A stretch of DNA of 47,826 bases, taken from NCBI GenBank assembly GCA_040384645.1, contig JAZKIX010000121.1, forward strand, positions 1-47,826, read 5' to 3'. The position numbers and the translations under genes were made by a program. Under the pieces are notes generated by a model. That model did not search any database and was not told the DNA's origin. It saw only the letters and a program-made list of their open reading frames with translations. The DNA is from JAZKIX01 sp040384645. Its GTDB lineage: Bacteria > Pseudomonadota > Gammaproteobacteria > Burkholderiales > Burkholderiaceae_D. Positions 26,042 through 34,148 of the stretch are shown piece by piece (within the stretch, counting starts at the first letter, position 1; the number at the start of each line of letters is the position of its first letter).

Positions 26042-26998
26042 ATGGCATTGCCAACAGCGTTACAGAATCTGCGTATCCCCGTCATAGCGGCGCCCCTGTT
26101 CATCGCCAGCGGCCCAGCCTTGGTGGCAGCGCAATGCAAGGCTGGGATCGTCGGCGCTTTCCCTGCGCTCAATGCCCGTCCGGCCGCCTTGCTCGATACC
26201 TGGTTGAGCGATCTGAAAGCCGAACTGGCCGATTTCCAAAGCGCCAATCCCGATGCCAGGGTCGGCCCGATTGCGGTTAATCAAATCGTGCACCAATCGA
26301 ACGACCGGCTGGCGCACGACGTCGCCGTCTGTGTGCAGCATCAGGTGCCGGTCATCATTTCTTCGCTGCGCGCGCCACCCAATGAAATGCTGGACGCGAT
26401 CCATAGTTACGGCGGTATTGTGCTGCATGATGTGATCTCGATCCGCCATGCACAAAAGGCGCTGGAAGCCGGCGTCGACGGCTTGATTCTGGTCGCAGCC
26501 GGTGCTGGCGGCCATGCCGGTGCCTTGTCGCCATTTGCCTTGGTGGGCGAAGTGCGTAAATTTTTCAGCGGCCCGATTGCCTTATCCGGCGCGATTGCCA
26601 GTGGCGATGCTGTGCTGGCGGCACAGGCGATGGGCGCCGATTTCGCCTATATCGGCTCGCGCTGGCTGGCCACCAAAGAATCAAATATCGATGATGCCTA
26701 TCGCCAGGCCATCCTGGAATCGTCGGCCAACGACATCGTCTATTCCAACCTATTTACCGGCGTGCATGGCAATTACCTGAAAAAGTCGATCATCAATGCC
26801 GGCCTCGACCCCGAGCAATTGCCGGTGGCCGATAAAACCGCGATGAACTTCGGCTCCGGCAGCGCCAAAGCCTGGCGCGATATCTGGGGCGCCGGTCAGG
26901 GCGTCGGCCTAATGGATGACGTGCCAAGCGTGGCCGATATGGTGACGCGACTGGCGGCAGAATATGCGGCAGCCAAGGCACGCATTTGCAGCCAATAA
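26042..26998 (+). CDS. Nitronate monooxygenase / 2-nitropropane dioxygenase-like flavoenzyme
   Basis: The 318-residue TIM-barrel protein belongs to the nitronate monooxygenase family, FMN-dependent. It shows IPVIAAPLFIASGPALVAA (residues 12-30), the glycine-rich AAGAGGHAGALSPFALV (about 152-168) that carries the active-site histidine in class I enzymes, and ALSGAIASGDAV plus GADFAYIGSRWLAT (about 180-220) for the FMN phosphate. It would oxidise alkyl nitronates or act on related substrates. It stands alone on the plus strand, with a purine-rich ribosome binding site (GAGG). Confidence 0.9.
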   Translation: MALPTALQNLRIPVIAAPLFIASGPALVAAQCKAGIVGAFPALNARPAALLDTWLSDLKAELADFQSANPDARVGPIAVNQIVHQSNDRLAHDVAVCVQHQVPVIISSLRAPPNEMLDAIHSYGGIVLHDVISIRHAQKALEAGVDGLILVAAGAGGHAGALSPFALVGEVRKFFSGPIALSGAIASGDAVLAAQAMGADFAYIGSRWLATKESNIDDAYRQAILESSANDIVYSNLFTGVHGNYLKKSIINAGLDPEQLPVADKTAMNFGSGSAKAWRDIWGAGQGVGLMDDVPSVADMVTRLAAEYAAAKARICSQ

Positions 26999-27127
26999 TC
27001 GTTTGATCGGTTTGATGGTGGTGTGGATCGCTATTGCATTGATCCCGATTGAATGAAAAAAAACCCCTCGCGCGAATACAAGTATCTTTTTTCATCCGTG
27101 ACACTGCTAAAAGCGCTGCTTATATCG

Positions 27128-27203
27128 AAAATATACTACCAGTAGTATTTAAAAGGCCCAATGAAAACGTGCGGGATAGGTCTTGTTTTGCCATATACCC
27201 CCT
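27128..27203 (+). repeat. Dispersed 76-bp repeat, copy 4
   Basis: Hairpin end ATACTACCAGTAGTAT (perfect 7-bp stem), core CCCAATGAAAACGTGCGGGA, end CCATATACCCCC. It is the best match to the consensus and pairs with copy 5 in inverted orientation. Confidence 0.85.
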
Positions 27204-27223
27204 ATTTCATTGCTGTGATAGCT

Positions 27224-27378
27224 AGGGCTGTTAATTGTTCCAACAAAACATCTGCATATACGAAAAGTGTGAGTAGAGAGCACGGGGCCGCTGAAGCCGT
27301 GCGCACCGCGGTTGACCATGCTAATGGTAGGTCGCGCGGCCTCGGTAGTCTGACCGCCTACGGACAATTAACAGCCCT
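27224..27378. repeat. Inverted repeat nested between copies 4 and 5
   Basis: AGGGCTGTTAATTGTTCC (27224-27241) and GGACAATTAACAGCCCT (27362-27378) are complementary apart from one extra T. Between them are further short stems (GCACGG/CCGTGC, GTAGG/CCTAC). No gene is present; a structured RNA or a small non-autonomous element is possible. Confidence 0.65.
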
Positions 27379-27396
27379 GCGATCCGCATACTTTAA

Positions 27397-27471
27397 GGGG
27401 GTATAAGCTGAAATATGGCTAACTCGCTCGATTTTGCAGGGTCTTGAAAAATACCCGCGGCAGTATTTTTA
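27397..27471 (-). repeat. Dispersed 76-bp repeat, copy 5 (divergent)
   Basis: Minus orientation: hairpin end AATACTGCCGCGGGTATT, diverged core (CTGCAAAATCGAGCGAG in place of CCAATGAAAACGTGCGG), end TTATACCCCC. Both termini are conserved while the core has drifted. Confidence 0.65.
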
Positions 27472-27642
27472 GGCGCCGGGGCGCCGCTACAGTCTTGCGC
27501 ACCGCTGGCTAACCCGCATGCGGTTGCCGTCCGATTTTTTGACCTTGGGGCGGCGCATCCGGGCTTTGGTCGCAATTACGTTGCGTTCCGGCAAACGCGA
27601 TGCGATCCTTTTCCGTGATCATTCACCATCGAAAGGCAAACC

Positions 27643-28089
27643 ATGACCGTTTTCATCGCATTTTTACACCATCTCGCCGCGTTCACTTTGACTGCATCGC
27701 TGGTGGTCGAACTGGTGTTGCTGCAGCAGGAATTTAATCGAGCCACGGCGAAGACCTTGCAATTGGTTGACGGCATATACGGCATGTCGGCAGGCCTCAT
27801 TTTGGCGCTGGGAGCACTGCGCGTTATCTATTTTGAAAAAGGTGCGGCCTACTATCTGCATAACGGGCCGTTTTTAAGCAAAATGGCGCTCTTCGTTGTC
27901 GTCGGCCTGATCTCGGTTTATCCAACCGTGGTATTTATGAGATGGCGCAAGACCTTGAAGCAGGGCGGCGTGCCGGCATTTAGCGCGCAGCAGCGGCAGC
28001 GCATCAAGGGCATTTTGACCCTGGAGCTGATCGGCATCGCCGGGATCCTGCTGAATGCGGCAATGATGGCGAAGGGCGTGCAGTTTTAA
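27643..28089 (+). CDS. DUF2214 family membrane protein
   Basis: The 148-residue protein has four hydrophobic segments (residues about 6-26, 44-66, 80-100, 125-145) and the DUF2214 pattern: HHLAAFTLTASLVVELVLL at the N-terminus, then GALRVIYFEKGAAYYLHNGPFLSKM (split, residues about 57-81). The function is unknown. It is monocistronic, preceded by about 170 bp without a gene and by the inverted pair of dispersed repeats. Confidence 0.85.
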   Translation: MTVFIAFLHHLAAFTLTASLVVELVLLQQEFNRATAKTLQLVDGIYGMSAGLILALGALRVIYFEKGAAYYLHNGPFLSKMALFVVVGLISVYPTVVFMRWRKTLKQGGVPAFSAQQRQRIKGILTLELIGIAGILLNAAMMAKGVQF

Positions 28090-28272
28090 CCGCCTATTTC
28101 AGCAGCGGGTAGCTCGATTGCGAGCGAGAACACAGGGGCAAGGCACGAGGCGGCAGCAGGGCGGGCACTAAAACGACGCGTCACGCATCGCTGCAGGCAC
28201 CAAAAATGATTGCACCTTACGCAGCCTGAGATAAAATTCGGGTTCCCGATAACGTTCCCATTCTAATAAATC

Positions 28273-28887
28273 ATGCGCGCCCGCAGCCTCCGATCCTTGT
28301 TCATTGCTTTTCTATTATCAAGCCCCCTGATCTGCCACGCGGCGCTCAATAAATGCACCGATGCCAAGGGACAAGTGTCGTATTCAGATCAGCCATGTCA
28401 GGTGCAGGAGGGGCTAAAGCCAGCCGAGGTCAAAAACGCCACGGCTTTTGCCATGATCAATGCGCGCGAAGAACATCGGGAACTGGGCGCTGCATGCGCG
28501 CGTCTTCTGGAAAAAAAGCGCACCTGTGCCGAGTATGTCGAACCCAAATTATTCAATATCTTTGAAACCAAGTGCGAAGCGCCGATGCGGCGGCGCAAGG
28601 TGGATGAAAAATATACTGAACGCTGGTATGAACGCCGCACTAAACAGTCCGAACGTGTAGCCCGCCGTGAACGCGACGAATATGAAGATGACCGTGAACG
28701 CCCAACCATCACTTGCGGCGACGTCGATGCGGTGATGTACCAATTCGTCAAGACGCGCTTTGGCGCTGAACTGTCGCCGGAGCAAACCAGGATCATCGAA
28801 GCAGGCCATCACGCGATCAAAGAAACCTCCCGCAGGCAAGTAGGTGAAAACGAGAGACAAGTAGAGCGAACCAGGACAAGGAAATAG
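28273..28887 (+). CDS. DUF4124 domain secreted protein
   Basis: The 204-residue protein has a signal peptide (cleavage after ICHA, residue about 23), then a DUF4124 domain (LNKCTDAKGQVSYSDQPC, residues about 25-42) with a conserved cysteine pair. The remainder is rich in charged residues and arginine-glutamate repeats (about 110-204), probably helical or coiled. DUF4124 proteins are abundant periplasmic proteins of Betaproteobacteria with no clear biochemical role. Confidence 0.85.
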   Translation: MRARSLRSLFIAFLLSSPLICHAALNKCTDAKGQVSYSDQPCQVQEGLKPAEVKNATAFAMINAREEHRELGAACARLLEKKRTCAEYVEPKLFNIFETKCEAPMRRRKVDEKYTERWYERRTKQSERVARRERDEYEDDRERPTITCGDVDAVMYQFVKTRFGAELSPEQTRIIEAGHHAIKETSRRQVGENERQVERTRTRK

Positions 28888-28996
28888 CGCGGCCTTTCGC
28901 CCTGACCAGCGCGAATTGCCCGCCGCGGATCGCGCCTGGATCAATTATCAACTGGCGATATGTACTATACGCACGATGCGCAAAAATGCGGTTTTA

Positions 28997-29115
28997 GTCC
29001 ACGAAAATCACGAAAGACACGAAAAGAAACAACCCGATTCTGATGCTGATATCACGACAGTACTAGTTTTGATTTCGTGCTTTTAGTGGGGCACGCCATC
29101 GTGTCTTTCGTGGAC
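28997..29115. repeat. Inverted repeat (GTCCACGAAA..TTTCGTGGAC)
   Basis: Arms at 28997-29024 and 29099-29115 share GTCCACGAAA and CACGAAAGACACGA with their complements; the second arm lacks eight bases. It lies between the DUF4124 and transglutaminase genes. Similar GTCCACGAAA repeats occur widely between genes in Betaproteobacteria. Confidence 0.65.
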
Positions 29116-29166
29116 AAAATCTTTCCACTATGAGTCTGCGTGACATCAGCTATTAAGGAATTCCCC

Positions 29167-29964
29167 GTGTGGCTTCGCACCAGTTGTAAGCTGACTTTTA
29201 CAGTCGGGATTCCCACCCCTTTTATCTTGATGTTGCGGCCGCGCAGCGGCACGCAACAATGGGTGGCGCGCGAAACGTACACATTAAAGCCAAGTGTGCC
29301 GGTGGTCGAATTTACCGACAACTACGGCAATTTCTGCCAACGCCTGATCGCGCCGCCGGGCCAATTTTCTATCCGCACCTCGGCCGATGTGATGACCGCC
29401 GACCAGATCGACGTAGCGCCGGGCGCGCCGTTTGACGAAGTGCAGAATTTGCCGGATGCGGTGTTGACCTACCTGTTGCCGAGCCGGTATTGCGAATCCG
29501 AACAATTCATCGACATGGCGAGCGAGATCGTGGCCGGCGTCAGTCCCGGCTACGATCAGGTGGCCTGTATCAACGACTGGATCCGGGCTTCGGTGCGCTT
29601 CAATCCTGCCATCAGTTATTCCCAGCTATCGGCGGCCGGCGTCAATCAGCGGCGTGAGGGCGTGTGCCGCGATCTGGCGCATCTAGGCATCGCTTTGTGC
29701 CGTGGTCTCTGTATTCCGGCCCGGATGGTGGTGGGGTATTTACACGGATTGCGGCCGATGGATTTTCATGCCTGGTTTGAGGCATATGTGGGCGGGCGCT
29801 GGTACACCTTCGACCCGACCCAGGACGCGCCGCGCGGCGGACGTGTCACGGTGGCGCATGGTCACGATGCCGCCGACGTTGCCATCTTCAACCAGTTCGG
29901 CCCAGCGCTCAGCCCGACCGTGATGCAGGTCAAGGTCAAGCTGATGAACGCGGCGCCGGAGTAA
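29167..29964 (+). CDS. Transglutaminase-like cysteine protease family protein
   Basis: The protein of about 265 residues has an N-terminal beta-domain and a transglutaminase core with the triad Cys (REGVCRDLAHLG), His (DFHAWFEAYV) and Asp (TFDPTQDA). Bacterial members act mostly as peptidases or amidases; a direct cross-linking role is not implied. GTG at 29167 is chosen because AAGGA lies 8 nt upstream and the following VWLRTSCKLTF fits the family start. A GTG at 29140 would add nine residues. The gene is monocistronic, with repeats on both sides. Confidence 0.85.
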   Translation: MWLRTSCKLTFTVGIPTPFILMLRPRSGTQQWVARETYTLKPSVPVVEFTDNYGNFCQRLIAPPGQFSIRTSADVMTADQIDVAPGAPFDEVQNLPDAVLTYLLPSRYCESEQFIDMASEIVAGVSPGYDQVACINDWIRASVRFNPAISYSQLSAAGVNQRREGVCRDLAHLGIALCRGLCIPARMVVGYLHGLRPMDFHAWFEAYVGGRWYTFDPTQDAPRGGRVTVAHGHDAADVAIFNQFGPALSPTVMQVKVKLMNAAPE

Positions 29965-30024
29965 AGATTTTGATTAAATAGGAGAGGTTACGTCACTGAG
30001 GCTACGCATATTTTTAGACACGCA

Positions 30025-30195
30025 GTAGGTCGGGCCGTAGTCGTAGGTCGGGCTTCAGTCCGACAATGCCTGGGTCGCGGTAGCAATGTGATGGGTCGCG
30101 CCTGTGTGGGAAATATGCTTCTTGCACGGCTCGGTATATGCCATCGATGCCATCTTCCTCCGTAAATTCGCAAGTCGGGTTGAAACCCGACCTAC
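30025..30195. repeat. REP-like GTAGGTCGGG repeats
   Basis: GTAGGTCGGG occurs at 30025 and 30043 in plus orientation, and its complement (CCCGACCTAC) ends at 30195. The second and third units each form a short hairpin (GTCGGGCTTCAGTCCGAC; GTCGGGTTGAAACCCGAC). They match a REP type common in Proteobacteria and lie between convergently spaced operons. Confidence 0.75.
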
Positions 30196-30297
30196 AAGTC
30201 TGCATAACAGTAGTAAATAAAATAGGCTCATCTTTTAATACAAACCCTGCCGCAATTTTTTATGGCGGCTATTAACACTCAGCCATAAGGTCGCCTC

Positions 30298-31185
30298 ATG
30301 AGTCAATTTTCAGCGGGTGCAGCATTGCGCCGCGCCATGCAAGAAGAAACGCCGTTGCAAGTGGTCGGTGCGATCAATGCCAACCATGCCTTGCTGGCCA
30401 AGCGCGCCGGTTTCAAGGCGATTTACCTATCTGGCGGCGGTGTCGCTGCCGGTTCCCTCGGTTTGCCGGATCTGGGTATTTCCAATCTGGACGATGTTTT
30501 GACCGATGTGCGTCGCATCACCGATGTGTGCGATTTGCCGCTGCTGGTCGATGCCGATACCGGCTTCGGCTCTTCCGCTTTCAATGTGGCGCGCACGGTC
30601 AGATCGATGATCAAATTCGGCGCGGCAGGCTTGCATATCGAAGACCAGGTTGGTGCTAAACGTTGCGGCCACCGTCCTAATAAAGAAATCGTCAGCAAGC
30701 AAGAAATGGTCGACCGCATCAAGGCTGCCGTCGATGCCCGTAGCGATGCCAATTTCGTCATCATGGCGCGCACCGATGCGCTGGCGGTAGAAGGTCTGGA
30801 CTCGGCGCTGGAGCGTGCGCTGGCTTGTGTCGAGGCGGGCGCCGACATGATTTTCCCGGAAGCGATTACCGAACTGGCCATGTATAAGCAATTTGCCGCC
30901 GCAGTCAAAGTGCCGGTGCTGGCCAATATCACCGAATTCGGCGCCACGCCCCTATTTACGGTTGATGAGCTGAAAGCGTTTGACGTCGGCTTGATCCTGT
31001 ACCCGCTGTCGGCTTTCCGCGCCATGAACAAGGCGGCCGAAAACGTCTACGGCGCAATCCGGCGCGACGGCACCCAACAGAATGTGGTCGATACCATGCA
31101 AACCCGGATGGAACTGTACGAGCGCATCAATTACCACGACTTTGAGCAAAAACTGGATGCCCTGTTTGCGGCGCAAAAAAAGTAA
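30298..31185 (+). CDS. prpB: 2-methylisocitrate lyase
   Basis: The 295-residue protein cleaves 2-methylisocitrate to pyruvate and succinate, the last step of the methylcitrate cycle for propionate. It is a PEP mutase/isocitrate lyase barrel with the loop motif KRCGH at residues 121-125; C123 matches the catalytic cysteine of E. coli PrpB. DADTGFG (near 85) and the metal-binding stretches are also present. It begins the prpB-prpC-prpD gene run, with 25 bp to prpC. No prpR-type regulator is adjacent. Confidence 0.96.
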   Translation: MSQFSAGAALRRAMQEETPLQVVGAINANHALLAKRAGFKAIYLSGGGVAAGSLGLPDLGISNLDDVLTDVRRITDVCDLPLLVDADTGFGSSAFNVARTVRSMIKFGAAGLHIEDQVGAKRCGHRPNKEIVSKQEMVDRIKAAVDARSDANFVIMARTDALAVEGLDSALERALACVEAGADMIFPEAITELAMYKQFAAAVKVPVLANITEFGATPLFTVDELKAFDVGLILYPLSAFRAMNKAAENVYGAIRRDGTQQNVVDTMQTRMELYERINYHDFEQKLDALFAAQKK

Positions 31186-31210
31186 ATCCAGAACATTCCC
31201 GGAGAATCCA

Positions 31211-32365
31211 ATGACCCAAGAAGCCCCCGCCACCTTCAAGCCCAAGAAATCCGTCGCCCTGTCCGGCGTCAGCGCCGGCAATACCGCGCTGTGTTCGGTG
31301 GGCAAGACCGGCAACGATTTGCACTATCGCGGTTACGACATCCTGGACGTGGCCGAGCGCTGCGAATTTGAAGAAATCGCCTACTTGCTGGTGCATGGCA
31401 CATTACCGAACCGCGCCGAGTTACAAGCCTACAAAGCCAAGCTCCAATCCCTGCGCGGCTTGCCAGCCAGTGTCAAAGCCGCGCTGGAAACCCTGCCGGC
31501 CGCGGCCCACCCGATGGATGTGATGCGCACCGGCGTCTCGGTACTCGGTTGCGTCTTGCCGGAAAACGATCGACACGACAGCCCCGGCGCACGCGATATC
31601 GCCGACCGCCTGATGGCATCCTTTGGTTCGATGCTGCTGTACTGGTATCACTACAGCCACAATGGCAAACGGATCGAAGTCGAGACCGACGACGATTCCA
31701 TCGGCGGCCATTTCCTGCATTTGCTGCACGGCAAAAAGCCCAGCGCCTCGTGGGAAAAAGCCATGCATACCTCGCTCATCCTGTACGCCGAGCATGAATT
31801 CAACGCCTCCACCTTCACCGGCCGCGTGATCGCCGGCACCGGTTCCGATATGCACTCCGCCATCACTGGCGCCATCGGCGCACTGCGTGGGCCCAAGCAT
31901 GGCGGCGCCAATGAAGCCGCATTCGAGATCCAGAAGCGCTACGACGATCCCGATCAGGCCGAAGCCGATATCCGGCAACGGGTAGCCAACAAGGAAGTCG
32001 TGATCGGTTTCGGCCATCCGGTCTACACCATCGCCGACCCGCGCAATAAAGTGATCAAGGAAGTAGCGCGCACCCTATCGGCAGAGGCCGGCTCCAGCAA
32101 AATGTTCGACATCGCCGAACGTCTGGAAACGGTCATGTGGGACATCAAGACAATGTTCCCTAACCTGGATTGGTTCTCTGCCGTGTCGTATCACGTGATG
32201 GGCGTACCGACCGCCATGTTCACGCCGCTATTTGTGATCGCGCGCACCTCCGGCTGGGCTGCACATGTGATCGAGCAACGCATCGACAACAAGATCATCC
32301 GGCCTAGCGCCAATTACGTCGGCCCGCAGGATTTAACATTTGTACCGATTGAGCAGCGCAAGTAG
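31211..32365 (+). CDS. prpC: 2-methylcitrate synthase
   Basis: The 384-residue citrate-synthase-family protein joins propionyl-CoA and oxaloacetate to form 2-methylcitrate. Typical features are KSVALSGVSAGNTALCSVG (residues about 11-30), HYRGYDI (near 38), GPKHGGANEAA (near 227) and GFGHPVYT (near 263), which include the active-site histidines. The ATG at 31211 follows a good ribosome binding site (GGAGA) and is preferred over the longer frame. Position between prpB and prpD separates it from the housekeeping citrate synthase. Confidence 0.96.
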   Translation: MTQEAPATFKPKKSVALSGVSAGNTALCSVGKTGNDLHYRGYDILDVAERCEFEEIAYLLVHGTLPNRAELQAYKAKLQSLRGLPASVKAALETLPAAAHPMDVMRTGVSVLGCVLPENDRHDSPGARDIADRLMASFGSMLLYWYHYSHNGKRIEVETDDDSIGGHFLHLLHGKKPSASWEKAMHTSLILYAEHEFNASTFTGRVIAGTGSDMHSAITGAIGALRGPKHGGANEAAFEIQKRYDDPDQAEADIRQRVANKEVVIGFGHPVYTIADPRNKVIKEVARTLSAEAGSSKMFDIAERLETVMWDIKTMFPNLDWFSAVSYHVMGVPTAMFTPLFVIARTSGWAAHVIEQRIDNKIIRPSANYVGPQDLTFVPIEQRK

Positions 32366-32433
32366 TAAAGGTTCGCCTTGAGATCCGCCACGCGCACTGA
32401 ATTTTTTAACATTCTTCATTTCAGGAAACACCC

Positions 32434-33885
32434 ATGTCCGCCCACATCTCCAACGTCCGCACAGAATTCGACAAAGAAATCATCGACATCGTCGATTACG
32501 TGCGCAACTATAAAATCGAATCGTCGGTCGCTTACACCACCGCGCGCAACTGCCTGATCGACACCCTCGGCTGCGGTCTGGAAGCGCTGGAATATCCGGC
32601 GTGCAAAAAATTAATGGGCCCCATCGTCCCCGGCACCGTGGTGCCGAACGGCGCCAAGGTACCCGGCACCCAGTTCCAGCTCGACCCGGTGCAAGCCGCC
32701 TTCAATATCGGCGCCATGATCCGCTGGCTCGATTTCAACGACACCTGGCTCGCCGCTGAGTGGGGTCATCCATCGGACAACCTGGGCGGCATCTTAGCCA
32801 CCGCCGACTGGCTCTCGCGCAATGCGGTGGCGGCCGGCAAAGCGCCGCTGACCATGAAAGCGGTCTTGACCGCCATGATCAAGGCGCACGAAATCCAGGG
32901 CTGTATCGCATTGGAAAACTCTTTCAACAAAGTCGGCCTCGATCACGTGATCCTGGTCAAGGTCGCCTCCACTGCCGTGGTGTCGGACTTGCTCGGTTTG
33001 ACCCGCGACGAGATGCTCAATGCCGTCTCGCTAGCCTGGGTCGATGGCCAGTCGCTGCGCACCTATCGCCACTCGCCCAATACCGGCTCGCGCAAATCGT
33101 GGGCCGCGGGCGATGCCACCTCGCGCGCCGTGCGCTTGGCTTTGATCGCCAAGACTGGCGAGATGGGCTACCCGTCAGTGTTGTCGGCCAAGACCTGGGG
33201 CTTTTACGATGTCTCGTTCAAAGGCCAGCCCTTTAAATTCCAGCGCCCTTACGCGTCGTACGTGATGGAAAACGTGCTGTTCAAGATCTCTTTCCCGGCA
33301 GAATTCCACTCCCAAACCGCAGTCGAAGCCGCCATGACCTTGCACCAGCAACTGGCCAGCGCCGGCAAAACCGCCGCCGACATCAAAAAAGTCACGATTC
33401 GCACCCATGAAGCCTGCATCCGCATCATCGATAAAAAAGGCCCGCTCGACAACCCGGCCGACCGCGACCACTGCATCCAGTACATGGTGGCGATGCCGCT
33501 CATTTTCGGCCGCCTGACCGCCGCCGATTACGAAGACAGCATCGCCGCCGACCCGCGCATCGACGTGTTGCGCGACAAGATCGTCTGCATCGAAGATGCT
33601 GGTTTCAGCAAGGATTATCACGACCCCGCCAGGCGTTCGATTGCCAATGCATTGACCGTGGAACTGAACGACGGCAGCAAGTTAGAAGAAATCGTCGTCG
33701 AATACCCCATCGGCCACGCCCGCCGCCGCAGCGACGGCATCCCGCTGCTGGAAGCTAAGTTCAAAACCAACTTGGCACGCCAGTTCCCGAGCAAGCAACA
33801 ACAAGCCATTCTGGCGGTGTCGCTCGATCAGGCTAAGCTGGAAGCGATGGCGGTCAATGAGTACGTGGATTTGTTTGTGATTTAG
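32434..33885 (+). CDS. prpD: 2-methylcitrate dehydratase
   Basis: The 483-residue MmgE/PrpD-family protein has the same length as E. coli PrpD. It converts 2-methylcitrate to cis-2-methylaconitate without an iron-sulfur cluster. Recognisable stretches are DTLGCGLEAL (near 47), WLDFNDTWLAAEWGHPSDNLG (split around residues 93-113), NTGSRKSWAAGDATSRAV (near 214) and KVTIRTHEAC near 325. The presence of prpD rather than the acnD-prpF pair marks the enterobacterial-type version of the pathway. A REP-type inverted repeat follows the stop. Confidence 0.96.
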   Translation: MSAHISNVRTEFDKEIIDIVDYVRNYKIESSVAYTTARNCLIDTLGCGLEALEYPACKKLMGPIVPGTVVPNGAKVPGTQFQLDPVQAAFNIGAMIRWLDFNDTWLAAEWGHPSDNLGGILATADWLSRNAVAAGKAPLTMKAVLTAMIKAHEIQGCIALENSFNKVGLDHVILVKVASTAVVSDLLGLTRDEMLNAVSLAWVDGQSLRTYRHSPNTGSRKSWAAGDATSRAVRLALIAKTGEMGYPSVLSAKTWGFYDVSFKGQPFKFQRPYASYVMENVLFKISFPAEFHSQTAVEAAMTLHQQLASAGKTAADIKKVTIRTHEACIRIIDKKGPLDNPADRDHCIQYMVAMPLIFGRLTAADYEDSIAADPRIDVLRDKIVCIEDAGFSKDYHDPARRSIANALTVELNDGSKLEEIVVEYPIGHARRRSDGIPLLEAKFKTNLARQFPSKQQQAILAVSLDQAKLEAMAVNEYVDLFVI

Positions 33886-33906
33886 CCAGCGCACAAAAAA
33901 GTGTGC

Positions 33907-33970
33907 GTAGGGTGCGCCGTGCGCACCGACGTTGGCCATGATCGCGGTTGGTGCGCACGGCGCACCCTAC
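33907..33970. repeat. Perfect 21-bp inverted repeat after prpD
   Basis: Two exact complementary 21-bp arms (33907-33927, 33950-33970), starting GTAGGGTGCGCCG, surround a 22-nt centre. The motif is a common REP-type repeat. It can form a strong stem just after the prpD stop and may end or stabilise the transcript. Confidence 0.85.
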
Positions 33971-34009
33971 TAAAACAATTAGCAGTTCTGATAATGTCAA
34001 GGTAAACAA

Positions 34010-34084
34010 GGGGGTATAGGCAAAAATACTGCCTACTCCGCACGTTTTTATTGGCCTTTAAAAAATACATACCGGAGTATATTT
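34010..34084 (-). repeat. Dispersed 76-bp repeat, copy 6
   Basis: Minus orientation: hairpin end AATATACTCCGGTATGTATT, core CCAATAAAAACGTGCGGAGT, end CCTATACCCCC. It sits 64 bp before prpE, separating it from prpBCD. Confidence 0.82.
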
Positions 34085-34148
34085 CCACTATTTTTCACGT
34101 TTTTAGCCCGCTGAAAACCCCGATCACACTTTTTCATCCCGGAGAATC

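Noticed and set aside
27393..27575. 60-residue minus-strand frame over dispersed repeat copy 5
   Set aside because: It overlaps repeat sequence and GC-rich hairpins and has no start signal.
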